A stretch of 64,000 nt of DNA, taken from positions 434,001 to 498,000 of the forward strand of contig CAVSUJ010000002.1 of NCBI GenBank assembly GCA_963731205.1. The letters run 5' to 3'. The notes beneath the pieces were generated by a model. That model did no database searches, was not told the DNA's origin, and worked only from the letters and a program-made list of their open reading frames with translations. Both the position numbers and the translations under genes were made by a program. Origin of the DNA: DATAZK01 sp963731205. GTDB taxonomy: Bacteria > Actinomycetota > Actinomycetes > Frankiales > Frankiaceae. Of the stretch, positions 9,655-17,313 are shown piece by piece (within the stretch, counting starts at the first letter, position 1; every line of letters begins with the position of its first letter).

Positions 9655-10317
9655 TTACCCGAGCGAGCGCTTGGTTCGCTGAGGTGTAACCCCTGCTGGA
9701 GGCATACGCATTCCGTCCAGCATGAGCGTCAGGTACTGCTCGGCCAGCTGGCTCGACGAGAGCCGACCCCCCGGCCGGTACCAGCGCACGGCCACCCAGA
9801 TCGCGTCACGGATGTAGCGGTGGGCCAGCTTCGCATCGAGATCGCCGCGCAGATCGCCGCCCGCGATGCCCTCGCGGATCACCTTCATCCAGATGCGGCT
9901 GACCGCCTGCTCGTTCTTGGCGAGGTAGGCGAAGCGCGGGAAGTTCAGCAGGTACTGACGCTCGTTCTGAAAGACCGTGATGGCGGCGCGGTGGCGGTCG
10001 AAGGAGCTGAACGCGGCCTGCACCAGCCGGCTGAGGACATCGATGCTGCTGCCGCCCTCGGAGACGATCGCCCGGTACTGCGCGAGCAACTCGTCGAGAT
10101 AGCTGGAGAGCAGCTCATCGATGATCGACTCCTTGGAGTCGAAGTGGTGGTACAGGCTTCCCGACAGCACCCCGGCGGCGTCGGCGATCTCGCGGACGGT
10201 GGTGGCCCGATAGCCGCGCTCGGCGAAGAGCTCAGCTGCCAGCGCCACCAACGCCGCGCGGCGCTCGGAGGGAGGCGATGCAGGCGGCGTCGGCGAGCCG
10301 ACAGTGTGCTGAGCCAC
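9655..10317 (-). CDS. kstR2: TetR-family repressor KstR2
   Basis: The 220-residue regulator has an N-terminal helix-turn-helix (RATTVREIADAAGVLSGSLYHHF) and a ligand domain with QNERQYL, RYIRDAIWVAVRWYRPGG and a tail matching KstR2 (Rv3557c), the HIP-CoA-responsive repressor. I start it at the GTG at 10317: a CATACT -10 box lies exactly seven bases upstream, giving a leaderless start, and a KstR2-type palindrome lies between -17 and -30, as expected for autorepression. A GTG at 10353 would read through that operator and is less likely. Its TAA stop is part of the -10 box of fadA6. Confidence 0.92.
   Translation of the reverse strand: MAQHTVGSPTPPASPPSERRAALVALAAELFAERGYRATTVREIADAAGVLSGSLYHHFDSKESIIDELLSSYLDELLAQYRAIVSEGGSSIDVLSRLVQAAFSSFDRHRAAITVFQNERQYLLNFPRFAYLAKNEQAVSRIWMKVIREGIAGGDLRGDLDAKLAHRYIRDAIWVAVRWYRPGGRLSSSQLAEQYLTLMLDGMRMPPAGVTPQRTKRSLG
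9662..9675. promoter_or_regulatory. KstR2-type operator for fadA6, inside the 3' end of kstR2
   Basis: AGCGAGCGCTTGGT matches AnCAAGnnCTTGnT with one change (CGAG for CAAG). It overlaps the last codons of kstR2 and lies four bases upstream of the TAATCT -10 box of fadA6. Confidence 0.65.
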
Positions 10318-10333
10318 CCTCAGGAGTATGCCG

Positions 10334-10347
10334 CCCAAGCGCTTGCT
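10334..10347. promoter_or_regulatory. KstR2-type operator of kstR2
   Basis: CCCAAGCGCTTGCT has the perfect core CAAGnnCTTG and one mismatch at the outer A. It lies between the -10 box and the -35 region of the leaderless kstR2 promoter. Confidence 0.7.
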
Positions 10348-10380
10348 TGGCACGCCCTGATCATCGGCGCCGACCGGGCG

Positions 10381-11580
10381 TCAGCGGCTGACGATCACCG
10401 ACGAAGCGTTGCCGAACAGGCCCTGGTTGGCGGTGATTCCGAGCCGGGCGCCCTCGACCTGACGGTCGCCGGCCTGCCCGCGCAACTGCCAGACCAGCTC
10501 GCACACCTGCGCGATCGCCTGCGCCGGGATCGCCTCCCCGAAGCACGACAGGCCGCCGGAGGGGTTGACCGGCACCCGGCCGCCGAGCGCCGTCGCCCCA
10601 CTGCGTAACAGATTCTCCGCCTCACCCACGTCGCACAGGCCGATGTTCTCGTACCAGTCGAGTTCCAGAGCGCTGGAAAGGTCGTAGACCTCGGCGACAT
10701 CGACGTCCTTCGGGCTCACCCCGGCCTGCTCGTAGGCCCGCAACGCGATCGAGTCGCGGAAGGTCGGCCCGCTCGCCTCTCCCGCGTCCGTCGCGAAGTT
10801 GGGCATCTCGATGACCGGGTTGGGGAAGGTCGGGGTGACGGTCGAGACCGCATCGATGCCGACGAGCGGGCTGCCGGAATCGCCGAGACCGTGGGCTCTG
10901 GCGTACTCCACGCTCGTCAGCACGAGAGCGGCCGCCCCGTCTGAAGTGGCGCAAATGTTCAGCAACCGCAGGGGATCGCTCACCATGGGCGACGCGAGCA
11001 CGTCCTCCACGGTGACCTCGGCGCGGTAACGGGCGTAGGGGTTCTTCACGCCGTGGCGGGCGTTCTTCACCTTCACCTGAGCGAAGTCGTCCTCGGTCGC
11101 ACCGAACAGTTCCATCCGGCGGCGGGCGTAGAGCGCGAAGTAGACCGGGTTCGAAGCACCGACGAGCCGGAAGCGCAGCCAGTCAGGGTCGTCCTTGCGG
11201 TCGCCGCCGACGGGGGCGAAGAAGCCCTTGGGCGTGGTGTCGGCACCGACCACGAGGGCGACGTCACACAGGCCCGCGAGGATCTGGGCGCGGGCGCTGG
11301 CGATCGCCGCCGCGCCACTGGCGCAGGCCGCGTACGAGCTGGAGACGCTGGCCCCGGTCCAGCCGAGCGCCTGCGCGAAGGTCGCGCCCGCGACGAAGCC
11401 CGGATAGCCGTTACGGATGGTGTCGGCGCCGGCGACGAATTGCACGTCGCTCCAGGCGATTCCGGCGTCGGCCAACGCTGCGCGGGCGGCAACCACGCCG
11501 TACTCCACGAAGTTGCGGCCCCACTTGCCCCAGGGGTGCATGCCTGCGCCCATGACGGCGACCCGGCGATCGGTGCTCAT
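10381..11580 (-). CDS. Lipid-transfer/thiolase-fold protein (Rv1627c-like)
   Basis: The 399-residue protein has a thiolase fold with a Cys in SSSYAACASGAAA, the second-half motif NPSGGLSCFGEAIPAQ and NQGLFGNASS near the end. It resembles the non-specific lipid-transfer (Ltp) thiolases of actinobacteria, in particular Rv1627c. Its ATG overlaps the stop of a DUF35 gene (ATGA), and Ltp-DUF35 pairs form complexes that cleave or condense acyl-CoAs. The substrate is unknown; its position next to kstR2 suggests a steroid-derived acyl-CoA. An upstream in-frame start would overlap the DUF35 gene by a further 51 bases and is rejected. Confidence 0.8.
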   Translation of the reverse strand: MSTDRRVAVMGAGMHPWGKWGRNFVEYGVVAARAALADAGIAWSDVQFVAGADTIRNGYPGFVAGATFAQALGWTGASVSSSYAACASGAAAIASARAQILAGLCDVALVVGADTTPKGFFAPVGGDRKDDPDWLRFRLVGASNPVYFALYARRRMELFGATEDDFAQVKVKNARHGVKNPYARYRAEVTVEDVLASPMVSDPLRLLNICATSDGAAALVLTSVEYARAHGLGDSGSPLVGIDAVSTVTPTFPNPVIEMPNFATDAGEASGPTFRDSIALRAYEQAGVSPKDVDVAEVYDLSSALELDWYENIGLCDVGEAENLLRSGATALGGRVPVNPSGGLSCFGEAIPAQAIAQVCELVWQLRGQAGDRQVEGARLGITANQGLFGNASSVIVSR

Positions 11581-12062
11581 GCCGCCACCTCTCCATCCAG
11601 CGTCTCGGAGTCCACCGGGCTCCACTTCCACACGACCTGATCGACGCTCGCCCCGTCTTCGGCTGCCTCCGTGAACAGCGTGTCGATGACGAGCTCCACC
11701 TCCATGCCGATGCGCAGGTCATCGACACTGACGCCGGGCACCACCTGGCCGAGCACGACGATCTTCTCCGCCTCGAGCTCGACCGCGACGATCGCGAAGG
11801 GCTCGAACGGATCGGCCGTGGGGACGTAGGGCGGCGGCGGCTTGTAGCGGGCGTCGGTGTAGCTCCACACCCGCCCGCGGGTGGAGAGCGGGGCCTCGTC
11901 GAACTCGCTGCCCGAGCAGGCGGGGTTGGGGCAGAACATCGTCGCCTTCGGAAAGGACAGCGTGCCGCACGAGGTGCAGCGGCTCCCGAGTAAGGCGGGC
12001 ACTCCGCCCGGACCCTGGCTGGTGAACCAGCCCTCCACCGCGGGAACCTGCGCATTAGCCAT
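11577..12062 (-). CDS. DUF35 zinc-ribbon/OB-fold partner protein
   Basis: The 161-residue protein has a four-Cys zinc ribbon (Cys29, Cys32, Cys44, Cys49) followed by an OB fold, the DUF35 arrangement. Such proteins bind thiolase-fold Ltp enzymes and are needed for their activity. It is coupled to the Ltp gene by an ATGA overlap. I start at the ATG at 12062 because TACAGT (TANNNT) lies seven bases upstream, a leaderless layout, and a longer frame would read through the divergent promoter region. Confidence 0.85.
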   Translation of the reverse strand: MANAQVPAVEGWFTSQGPGGVPALLGSRCTSCGTLSFPKATMFCPNPACSGSEFDEAPLSTRGRVWSYTDARYKPPPPYVPTADPFEPFAIVAVELEAEKIVVLGQVVPGVSVDDLRIGMEVELVIDTLFTEAAEDGASVDQVVWKWSPVDSETLDGEVAA

Positions 12063-12071
12063 AGCAAGAAC

Positions 12072-12085
12072 TGTAACGAGTTGCT
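12072..12085. promoter_or_regulatory. Possible KstR-type operator of the DUF35-Ltp operon
   Basis: TGTAACGAGTTGCT fits TnnAACnnGTTnnA except for the last base. It overlaps the -10 box of the leaderless DUF35 gene and sits inside an AGCAA/TTGCT inverted repeat. One-mismatch hits to this short motif are expected by chance, so this is only a candidate. Confidence 0.35.
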
Positions 12086-12102
12086 GTGGAAGGCTGGCGG
12101 GT

Positions 12103-12741
12103 GTGGATGACTTGCTGCGCCGCGCCGCCGAGAATGCCAAGGGCTTCATGCCGAGTGACGAGGGGACGGCACTGTACGAAGCTGCCGTCGAGGCGGTGAA
12201 GCGCTTCCCGGACCCGGTGCTCGGCGAGGTCGGCACCTACTGCGGCAAGTCGACCCTCTACCTCGCGGCCGCCGTGCGTGAGGCCGGCAGCGGCACGGTG
12301 GTGACCGTCGATCATCACATCGGTTCCGAGGAGAACCAGCCCGGCTGGGAGTGGCACGACCCGGAGCTGGTCGATCCTCATGCCCGGCGCCTCGACACGT
12401 TGCCGGAGCTGCGGCGCAATCTCTACGACGCCGGTGTGGAAGACGTCGTCGTGCCGATCGTGGGCCGTTCGCAGCTGGTCGGCGCCTGCTGGTCGACCCC
12501 TCTGGCGTTCCTGTTCCTCGACGGTGGACACACCGAGGAGCAGGCCCAGGCCGACTACGACGCCTGGGTCCACCACGTGCGTCCCGGCGGCGTGATGGTG
12601 ATCCACGACGTCTTCCCCGATCCGGCCGAGGGCGGTCAGGCTCCCTTTCACGTCTGGGAGCGGGCCGTCGCCGAAGGCTTCGAGCCGTGGTCGCAGACCG
12701 GTTCGCTGCGGGTCGTGACGCGCCCCGAGGCGCGCAGCTGA
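12103..12741 (+). CDS. Class I SAM-dependent methyltransferase
   Basis: The 212-residue protein has the SAM-binding motif GEVGTYCGKST, an acidic VTVDHH strand end, and LFLDGGHTEEQAQADYDAW followed by RPGGVMVIHDVF, the pattern of the Methyltransf_24 class. The substrate cannot be told. I chose the GTG at 12103 because GGAAGG lies upstream and the family fold begins there; earlier codons overlap the divergent DUF35 gene. Its TGA lies within a CTGACG palindrome that precedes the next operon. It is divergent from the DUF35-Ltp pair with only 40 bases between. Confidence 0.75.
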   Translation: MDDLLRRAAENAKGFMPSDEGTALYEAAVEAVKRFPDPVLGEVGTYCGKSTLYLAAAVREAGSGTVVTVDHHIGSEENQPGWEWHDPELVDPHARRLDTLPELRRNLYDAGVEDVVVPIVGRSQLVGACWSTPLAFLFLDGGHTEEQAQADYDAWVHHVRPGGVMVIHDVFPDPAEGGQAPFHVWERAVAEGFEPWSQTGSLRVVTRPEARS

Positions 12742-12752
12742 CGGCGCGTCAG
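12738..12752. promoter_or_regulatory. CTGACGnnnCGTCAG palindrome upstream of the SDR-crotonase operon
   Basis: CTGACGGCGCGTCAG is an exact copy of a palindrome found at five other promoter-type positions in this window; here the arms extend one base further on each side. A TATCGT box at 12754-12759 follows directly and ends eight bases before the GTG of the next gene, so a bound repressor would block the promoter. Confidence 0.75.
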
Positions 12753-12767
12753 CTATCGTCCGGCGCC

Positions 12768-13577
12768 GTGGTCACTGATGCGCGCGCTCTGGATCTGACC
12801 GGCAAGATCGGGGTGGTCACCGGTGCCGCGCAGGGCATCGGAAAGTCGATCGCGCGATCGTTCGCCGCTTGTGGTGTGCAGCTCGCCCTTTGCGACCGGA
12901 TCGGCGAAGGGCTCGAGCAGACCGCCAAGGAGATCCGCGAGGAGTTCGGCGTAGACGCCCTGCTCTCGGTGATGGACGTCCGCGATCCTGCTGCCGTCGA
13001 GGCGTTTTGCGCTGCAATCAAAGAACGTTTCGGCCGCGTCGACATCCTCGTGAACAACGCCGGCGGCGGTTTCTACGCCGCGGTGATGGACGTCTCGCCA
13101 GGCGGTCAGACGGCGCTGGTCAACGAGAACTTCACCCAGGTCACCCATTTCGTCCGCGGCTGCGTCCCGCTGATGACCGAGGGTGGATCCATCATCAACA
13201 TCACCACCGTCGAGGTGACGCGCGCGGCGCCCGGCTTCGGCATCTACGGGGCGATGAAGGCGGCGGTCGAGCACCTCTCGCGCACGCTCGCGCTCGAACT
13301 CGTCTTCAAGGGCATCCGCGTCAACACCATCGCCCCTGACGCGATCCCGACCCCGGGCGACGAGGGGCTAGGCGAGTCCGCGATGCAGGGCGGCCGCGAG
13401 AAGTACGACCCCAAGGTCCCCATGGGTTGGGGCAACGAGGACGACTGCGCCGGACCCGCGCTGTTCCTCGCGAGCGACCTCTCCCGCTTCGTCACCGGGA
13501 CCACGTTGCATGTGGACGGTGGCAGCTCGGCGGCGTCAGGTTGGCTACGCCGCGCCGACGGAACGTACGAGGCTTAA
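12768..13577 (+). CDS. Short-chain dehydrogenase/reductase
   Basis: The 269-residue SDR has TGAAQGIG, NNAGG, YGAMK and a C-terminal VTGTTLHVDGGSS. The usual catalytic Ser strand reads INITTVEV, so the Ser position appears to be Thr. The GTG at 12768 follows a CTGACG palindrome and a TATCGT box in a layout that looks leaderless, with no ribosome binding site. It is followed after ten bases by a crotonase, so the pair probably forms part of a beta-oxidation round on a ring- or side-chain-derived CoA ester. The substrate is not determined. Confidence 0.8.
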   Translation: MVTDARALDLTGKIGVVTGAAQGIGKSIARSFAACGVQLALCDRIGEGLEQTAKEIREEFGVDALLSVMDVRDPAAVEAFCAAIKERFGRVDILVNNAGGGFYAAVMDVSPGGQTALVNENFTQVTHFVRGCVPLMTEGGSIINITTVEVTRAAPGFGIYGAMKAAVEHLSRTLALELVFKGIRVNTIAPDAIPTPGDEGLGESAMQGGREKYDPKVPMGWGNEDDCAGPALFLASDLSRFVTGTTLHVDGGSSAASGWLRRADGTYEA

Positions 13578-13587
13578 GGAGCCTGTC

Positions 13588-14367
13588 ATGAGCGGTCACG
13601 TAAGCCTGGAGATCGACGGCAAGATCGCCACGATCACCAACCACAATCCCGACAAGCACAACGCTTTCGACGACGACATGGACAGCGAGCTCTTCGCCAT
13701 CCTCGGTGAACTGAAGCAGCGCTCAGACGTACGCGTGGTGATCTGGCAGGGCGAGGGCAAGTCCTTCTCCTCGGGCCGTGACGTCGCGTCGATCGGCACC
13801 AACGTCAAGCCGGTCTCGCATCACGAGCTCATGCGCGGCGGTCATCGCGGGATCCAGCAGCTGTGGGACATGGACCAGCCGGTGATCGTCGCGTGTAAGG
13901 GATGGGTCATGGGCGGGTCGTTCCAGCGCGCCCTGCTGTGTGACATCCGTGTCGCGGCCGAGGGCACGCGCTTCCGGCTACCCGAGCTCACCCACGGCGT
14001 CATCCCCGACACCGGCGGCTTCGGTGTGCTGTATGAGATGTGCGGCCACGGCGTCGTCAGCGATCTGGTCCTGACCGGCCGGGTGATGCAGGCCGACGAG
14101 GCGCTGAGCCACGGCATCGTCAGCCGGGTCGTCGAACCGGAGGCCTTGGAATCGACGGTTCGCGAGATGGCCGAGGCCATCGCCGCCGCGCCGTTCATCT
14201 CTGTCAGGATGGCCCGCGAGATCATCCGCCACCTCTCACAGCCGCAGCTCCGCGCCTCCATGCACGACGAGCTGATCTACCAGACCTTCATCAACCGCAG
14301 CGATGACTTCGCCGAGCTGCGCGCCGCCCGCGCCGAAGGCCGGCCGCCGGAGTTCACCGGCAGCTGA
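13588..14367 (+). CDS. Enoyl-CoA hydratase/isomerase (crotonase) family protein
   Basis: The 259-residue crotonase has the CoA/oxyanion region FSSGRDVASIG and GWVMGGSFQRALLCDIR. By alignment with rat crotonase (GGGCELAMMCDI) the first catalytic Glu is Gln here, while the second Glu in PELTHGVIPDTGG is kept. Loss of one acid argues against a plain hydratase and for an isomerase, hydrolase or ring-opening role. AAGGAG lies ten bases before the ATG. It is the second gene of an operon with an SDR and ends just before a strong terminator. Confidence 0.82.
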   Translation: MSGHVSLEIDGKIATITNHNPDKHNAFDDDMDSELFAILGELKQRSDVRVVIWQGEGKSFSSGRDVASIGTNVKPVSHHELMRGGHRGIQQLWDMDQPVIVACKGWVMGGSFQRALLCDIRVAAEGTRFRLPELTHGVIPDTGGFGVLYEMCGHGVVSDLVLTGRVMQADEALSHGIVSRVVEPEALESTVREMAEAIAAAPFISVRMAREIIRHLSQPQLRASMHDELIYQTFINRSDDFAELRAARAEGRPPEFTGS

Positions 14368-14376
14368 CCGGAGGGC

Positions 14377-14424
14377 TCGCGTAAGCACCAGAGACCGCCT
14401 CGGCCAGCCGTGGTGCTTACGCGA
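14377..14424. terminator. Bidirectional terminator
   Basis: TCGCGTAAGCACCA (14377-14390) is repeated as its exact complement at 14411-14424 with a 20-base loop. It lies between convergent genes and contains the TAA stop of the TetR gene. Confidence 0.8.
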
Positions 14425-15040
14425 CGCCCTGGCTGGTGAGGCCACGGCACACGAGGCCGAGGGCGGCGTCGATCATCGGCTCGCGGTCGGCGGCGGGCAC
14501 GGCGCCGAGCGGGCCGAGGAGCAGCATCGAGAGGCCGTGCACGGAGGACCAGGCCATCGTGACGGCGGCGTCGCGGTCCTCGGACGCGAGCAGCCCGGCG
14601 GCGGCCAGGCCGTCGAGGGCGTCGTGGAGCAAGCCGCTGGCAGAACGCTGACCGTCGGCGGTGTCCTCGTCCGGTAGGTGATCCTTGGCGCGGCTGAACG
14701 CGGCGGCGAACAGCCCCGGCTCGTCCAGCGCGAAGTGGACGTAACCGCGTCCGACGGCGAGCAAGGCCAGCAAGGGATCGTCGCCGACAGGCAGCGCGGC
14801 GAGCTCTCGGCGCATCGACGCGGCCAGCGCCGCGAGCCCGGCATCCGCCACGGCGTCGCTCAGTTCGGGAAGCGCGGCGAAGTGCCGGTACGCGGCATTG
14901 GGCGACACCCCGATCCGGCGCGCCACCTCCCGCAGCACGATCGCGCCCGGCCCGCCCTCGCGAGCCAGCTGAACACCGGCGTCCACCAGCGCAGCGCGAA
15001 GCGACCCATGGTGGTAGGAGGTCGACGGCACGAAAACCAT
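14417..15040 (-). CDS. TetR-family regulator (WHG-type C-terminal domain)
   Basis: The 207-residue protein has an N-terminal helix-turn-helix (IVLREVARRIGVSPNAAYRHF) and a C-terminal ligand domain with WSSVHGLSMLLLGP, the hallmark of the WHG/TetR_C_33 group. It is divergent from an MmpL-type transporter, and an inverted repeat CTGTGAAC-n13-GTTCACAG lies between them. It therefore probably represses the transporter and itself. There is no sequence sign that it controls the steroid genes. Confidence 0.88.
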   Translation of the reverse strand: MVFVPSTSYHHGSLRAALVDAGVQLAREGGPGAIVLREVARRIGVSPNAAYRHFAALPELSDAVADAGLAALAASMRRELAALPVGDDPLLALLAVGRGYVHFALDEPGLFAAAFSRAKDHLPDEDTADGQRSASGLLHDALDGLAAAGLLASEDRDAAVTMAWSSVHGLSMLLLGPLGAVPAADREPMIDAALGLVCRGLTSQGVA

Positions 15041-15047
15041 GTTGACA

Positions 15048-15076
15048 CTGTGAACTCAATACGCAAGTGTTCACAG
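15048..15076. promoter_or_regulatory. Likely operator of the TetR/MmpL divergent pair
   Basis: CTGTGAAC and GTTCACAG are perfect inverted eight-base arms separated by 13 bases. TTGACA at 15042-15047 directly in front could be a -35 element for the transporter. The position is as expected for a TetR operator. Confidence 0.6.
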
Positions 15077-15123
15077 CGTCCACATCGGGCAACTGTGGCT
15101 GCATCGCACCCCCGGGAGGCGAC

Positions 15124-17313
15124 GTGTTCCATCGGCTCGGCGAGCGGATCGCCTCTCGGGCACGACTGGTGCTGCTGGTCACGGCGGTCGTCGTGGTCGG
15201 TGCGGCTGTCCTCGGCTTCGGGGCTTTCGGCCGCCTGCTCGACGAGGGCTTCGCCGACCCTTCGGCGGCGTCCACGAAGGCGGACAACCTGCTGAACCAG
15301 AAGTTCGGCGGCGAGCCGAACATCATCTTTCTCGTCCACGCCCGCACCGGAACGGTCGACTCCGCGGCGGTCACCAGTGATGGCGAGCGGCTGACGGCAG
15401 CCCTGAGCCATGACCACCGACTGCGCGGCATCACGTCGTACTGGCCGGCTCGCGTCGCATCGCTGCGCTCGCGTGACGGCACCGACGCGCTGATTCTCGC
15501 CCGGGTCGTCGGCGACAAGGCCGACGGAATCCTGCACGACTACGGCCACGTCGACACCGCCGCCGCCACCCTGCGGATCGGCGGCGACAAGGGGACCAAC
15601 GTCGGAGGGCAGGTCGGCAAGGATCTGGCGCTTGCGGAAGCCATCGCCGTCCCGATCACGCTGATCCTGCTGCTGCTCGCCTTCGGCAGTGCCGTCGCGG
15701 CCCTGTTGCCCCTGAGCATCGGCCTGATCGCGATCCTGAGCACGTTCGCCGAACTGAGCCTGCTCACCCACGTCACCGACGTCAGCATCTTCGCGATCAA
15801 CCTCACCACCGCGCTCGGGCTGGGCCTCGGGATCGACTACGCACTGCTGATGGTCAGCCGTTTCCGCGAGGAGCTGGCCGACGGCTTCGAGGTCGTCGAG
15901 GCTGTCGCCCGCACCACCGCCACCGCGGGCCGCACCATCGCGTTCTCCGCGCTCACCGTCGCCGCTGCGCTGTCGGCCATGCTCGTCTTTCCCGTGTACT
16001 TCCTGAAGTCCTTCGCCTACGCCGGAGTAGGCGTCACGATCTTCGCTGCGCTGAGCGCGCTGATCGTGCTCCCGGCGATGCTCACCAAGCTCGGCCACCG
16101 GGTCAACTCCGGCCGCGTCCCCGGCATCAATCCCACCCGCTCTCCGCACGCGCCGTTCTGGGGCCGGCTCGCGACGGCGGTCATGCGTCGCCCGCTCGTG
16201 GCAGCGGTACCCGTGATCGCCGTGCTGCTGTTCATGGCGGTCCCGCTGTTGCACGTCACCTTCAGCACCCCTGACGAGCGCGTCCTGCCCAAGAGCACGG
16301 CCACCCACCAGGTCGGTGACATCCTGCGCGCCGACTTCGCGACGAAGCCCAATGTCATCGACGTCCTGATGACCCCGCCTCCATCGGCTGCGGCCGGCCG
16401 CGCCTACGTCGCCCAGGTCTCCGATCTCCCCGGCGTCGTCGGCGTCACCACCGCTACGTCACAGGGCACCGAGCGCATCAGCCTGAGCACCCGGTTCGAC
16501 AGCGTCTCGGGCTCGGCCCAACACCTGGTGCGCGAGGTCAGGGCGATTCCCGCGGCGCCCGGCACCACCGCGTTCGTGGGCGGCGCCACCGCGAAGCTCA
16601 TCGATGCCAAACACGCGATCTCCTCCCACCTCTGGCTCGCGTCGCTCATCATCACCGTGACGACGCTCGTGCTGCTCTTCCTGTTCACCGGAAGCGTCAT
16701 CCAGCCGGTCCGGGCTTTGATCGGCAATGCGCTAACGCTGGGCGCGACGCTCGGCGCGATGGTCTGGATCTTCCAGGAAGGCCACCTGTCGGGCCTGCTG
16801 GGCTTCACCCCGACGCCCATCAACACCTCCATGCCGGTGCTGCTGTTCTGCATAGCGTTCGGGCTGTCGATGGACTACGAGGTCTTCCTGATCAGCCGGA
16901 TCAAGGAACTGCACGACGGCGGAGCGAGCACGCCCGAGGCCGTCACCAACGGCCTGGCCCGCACCGGGCGGATCGTCTCGACCGCCGCGGCGCTCCTGGC
17001 CGTCAGCTTCTTCGCCTTCGGGACCAGCAAGGTCAGCTTCATCCAGTTCTTCGGGCTGGGCAGCGGTCTCGCGATCCTGATAGACGCGACGCTCATCCGC
17101 GGCGTGCTGGTGCCCGCCTCGATGCGCGCCTTCGGCGAGCGCAGCTGGTGGGCGCCGGGGCCGCTGAGGAGGCTGCACAACCGGATCGGCGTCAGCGAGC
17201 ACGCCGTCCCGGCGATCGGTCCCTCAAATGGTCGCGTAGCCGGGGATCGTGATGTCGTCGCCGGGAGCGTCGAGAGTGACGAGCACGTCGCCGAGCCGAG
17301 CCAGCGTGCGTGA
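15124..17313 (+). CDS. MmpL/RND-family transporter
   Basis: The 729-residue protein has the two-repeat RND layout: one N-terminal helix, an extracytoplasmic domain, a helix bundle containing GLGLGIDYALLMVSRFREEL, then the same order again with FGLSMDYEVFLISRIKEL. The Asp-Tyr pairs in each bundle are the proton-relay residues of MmpL proteins. It exports a lipid or drug, and a steroid or lipid product is possible from the context. GGGAGGC lies just before the GTG at 15124. The last 30 residues are encoded antisense to the end of fadE27 and are low in hydrophobicity, as if the original stop had been lost. Confidence 0.9.
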   Translation: MFHRLGERIASRARLVLLVTAVVVVGAAVLGFGAFGRLLDEGFADPSAASTKADNLLNQKFGGEPNIIFLVHARTGTVDSAAVTSDGERLTAALSHDHRLRGITSYWPARVASLRSRDGTDALILARVVGDKADGILHDYGHVDTAAATLRIGGDKGTNVGGQVGKDLALAEAIAVPITLILLLLAFGSAVAALLPLSIGLIAILSTFAELSLLTHVTDVSIFAINLTTALGLGLGIDYALLMVSRFREELADGFEVVEAVARTTATAGRTIAFSALTVAAALSAMLVFPVYFLKSFAYAGVGVTIFAALSALIVLPAMLTKLGHRVNSGRVPGINPTRSPHAPFWGRLATAVMRRPLVAAVPVIAVLLFMAVPLLHVTFSTPDERVLPKSTATHQVGDILRADFATKPNVIDVLMTPPPSAAAGRAYVAQVSDLPGVVGVTTATSQGTERISLSTRFDSVSGSAQHLVREVRAIPAAPGTTAFVGGATAKLIDAKHAISSHLWLASLIITVTTLVLLFLFTGSVIQPVRALIGNALTLGATLGAMVWIFQEGHLSGLLGFTPTPINTSMPVLLFCIAFGLSMDYEVFLISRIKELHDGGASTPEAVTNGLARTGRIVSTAAALLAVSFFAFGTSKVSFIQFFGLGSGLAILIDATLIRGVLVPASMRAFGERSWWAPGPLRRLHNRIGVSEHAVPAIGPSNGRVAGDRDVVAGSVESDEHVAEPSQRA

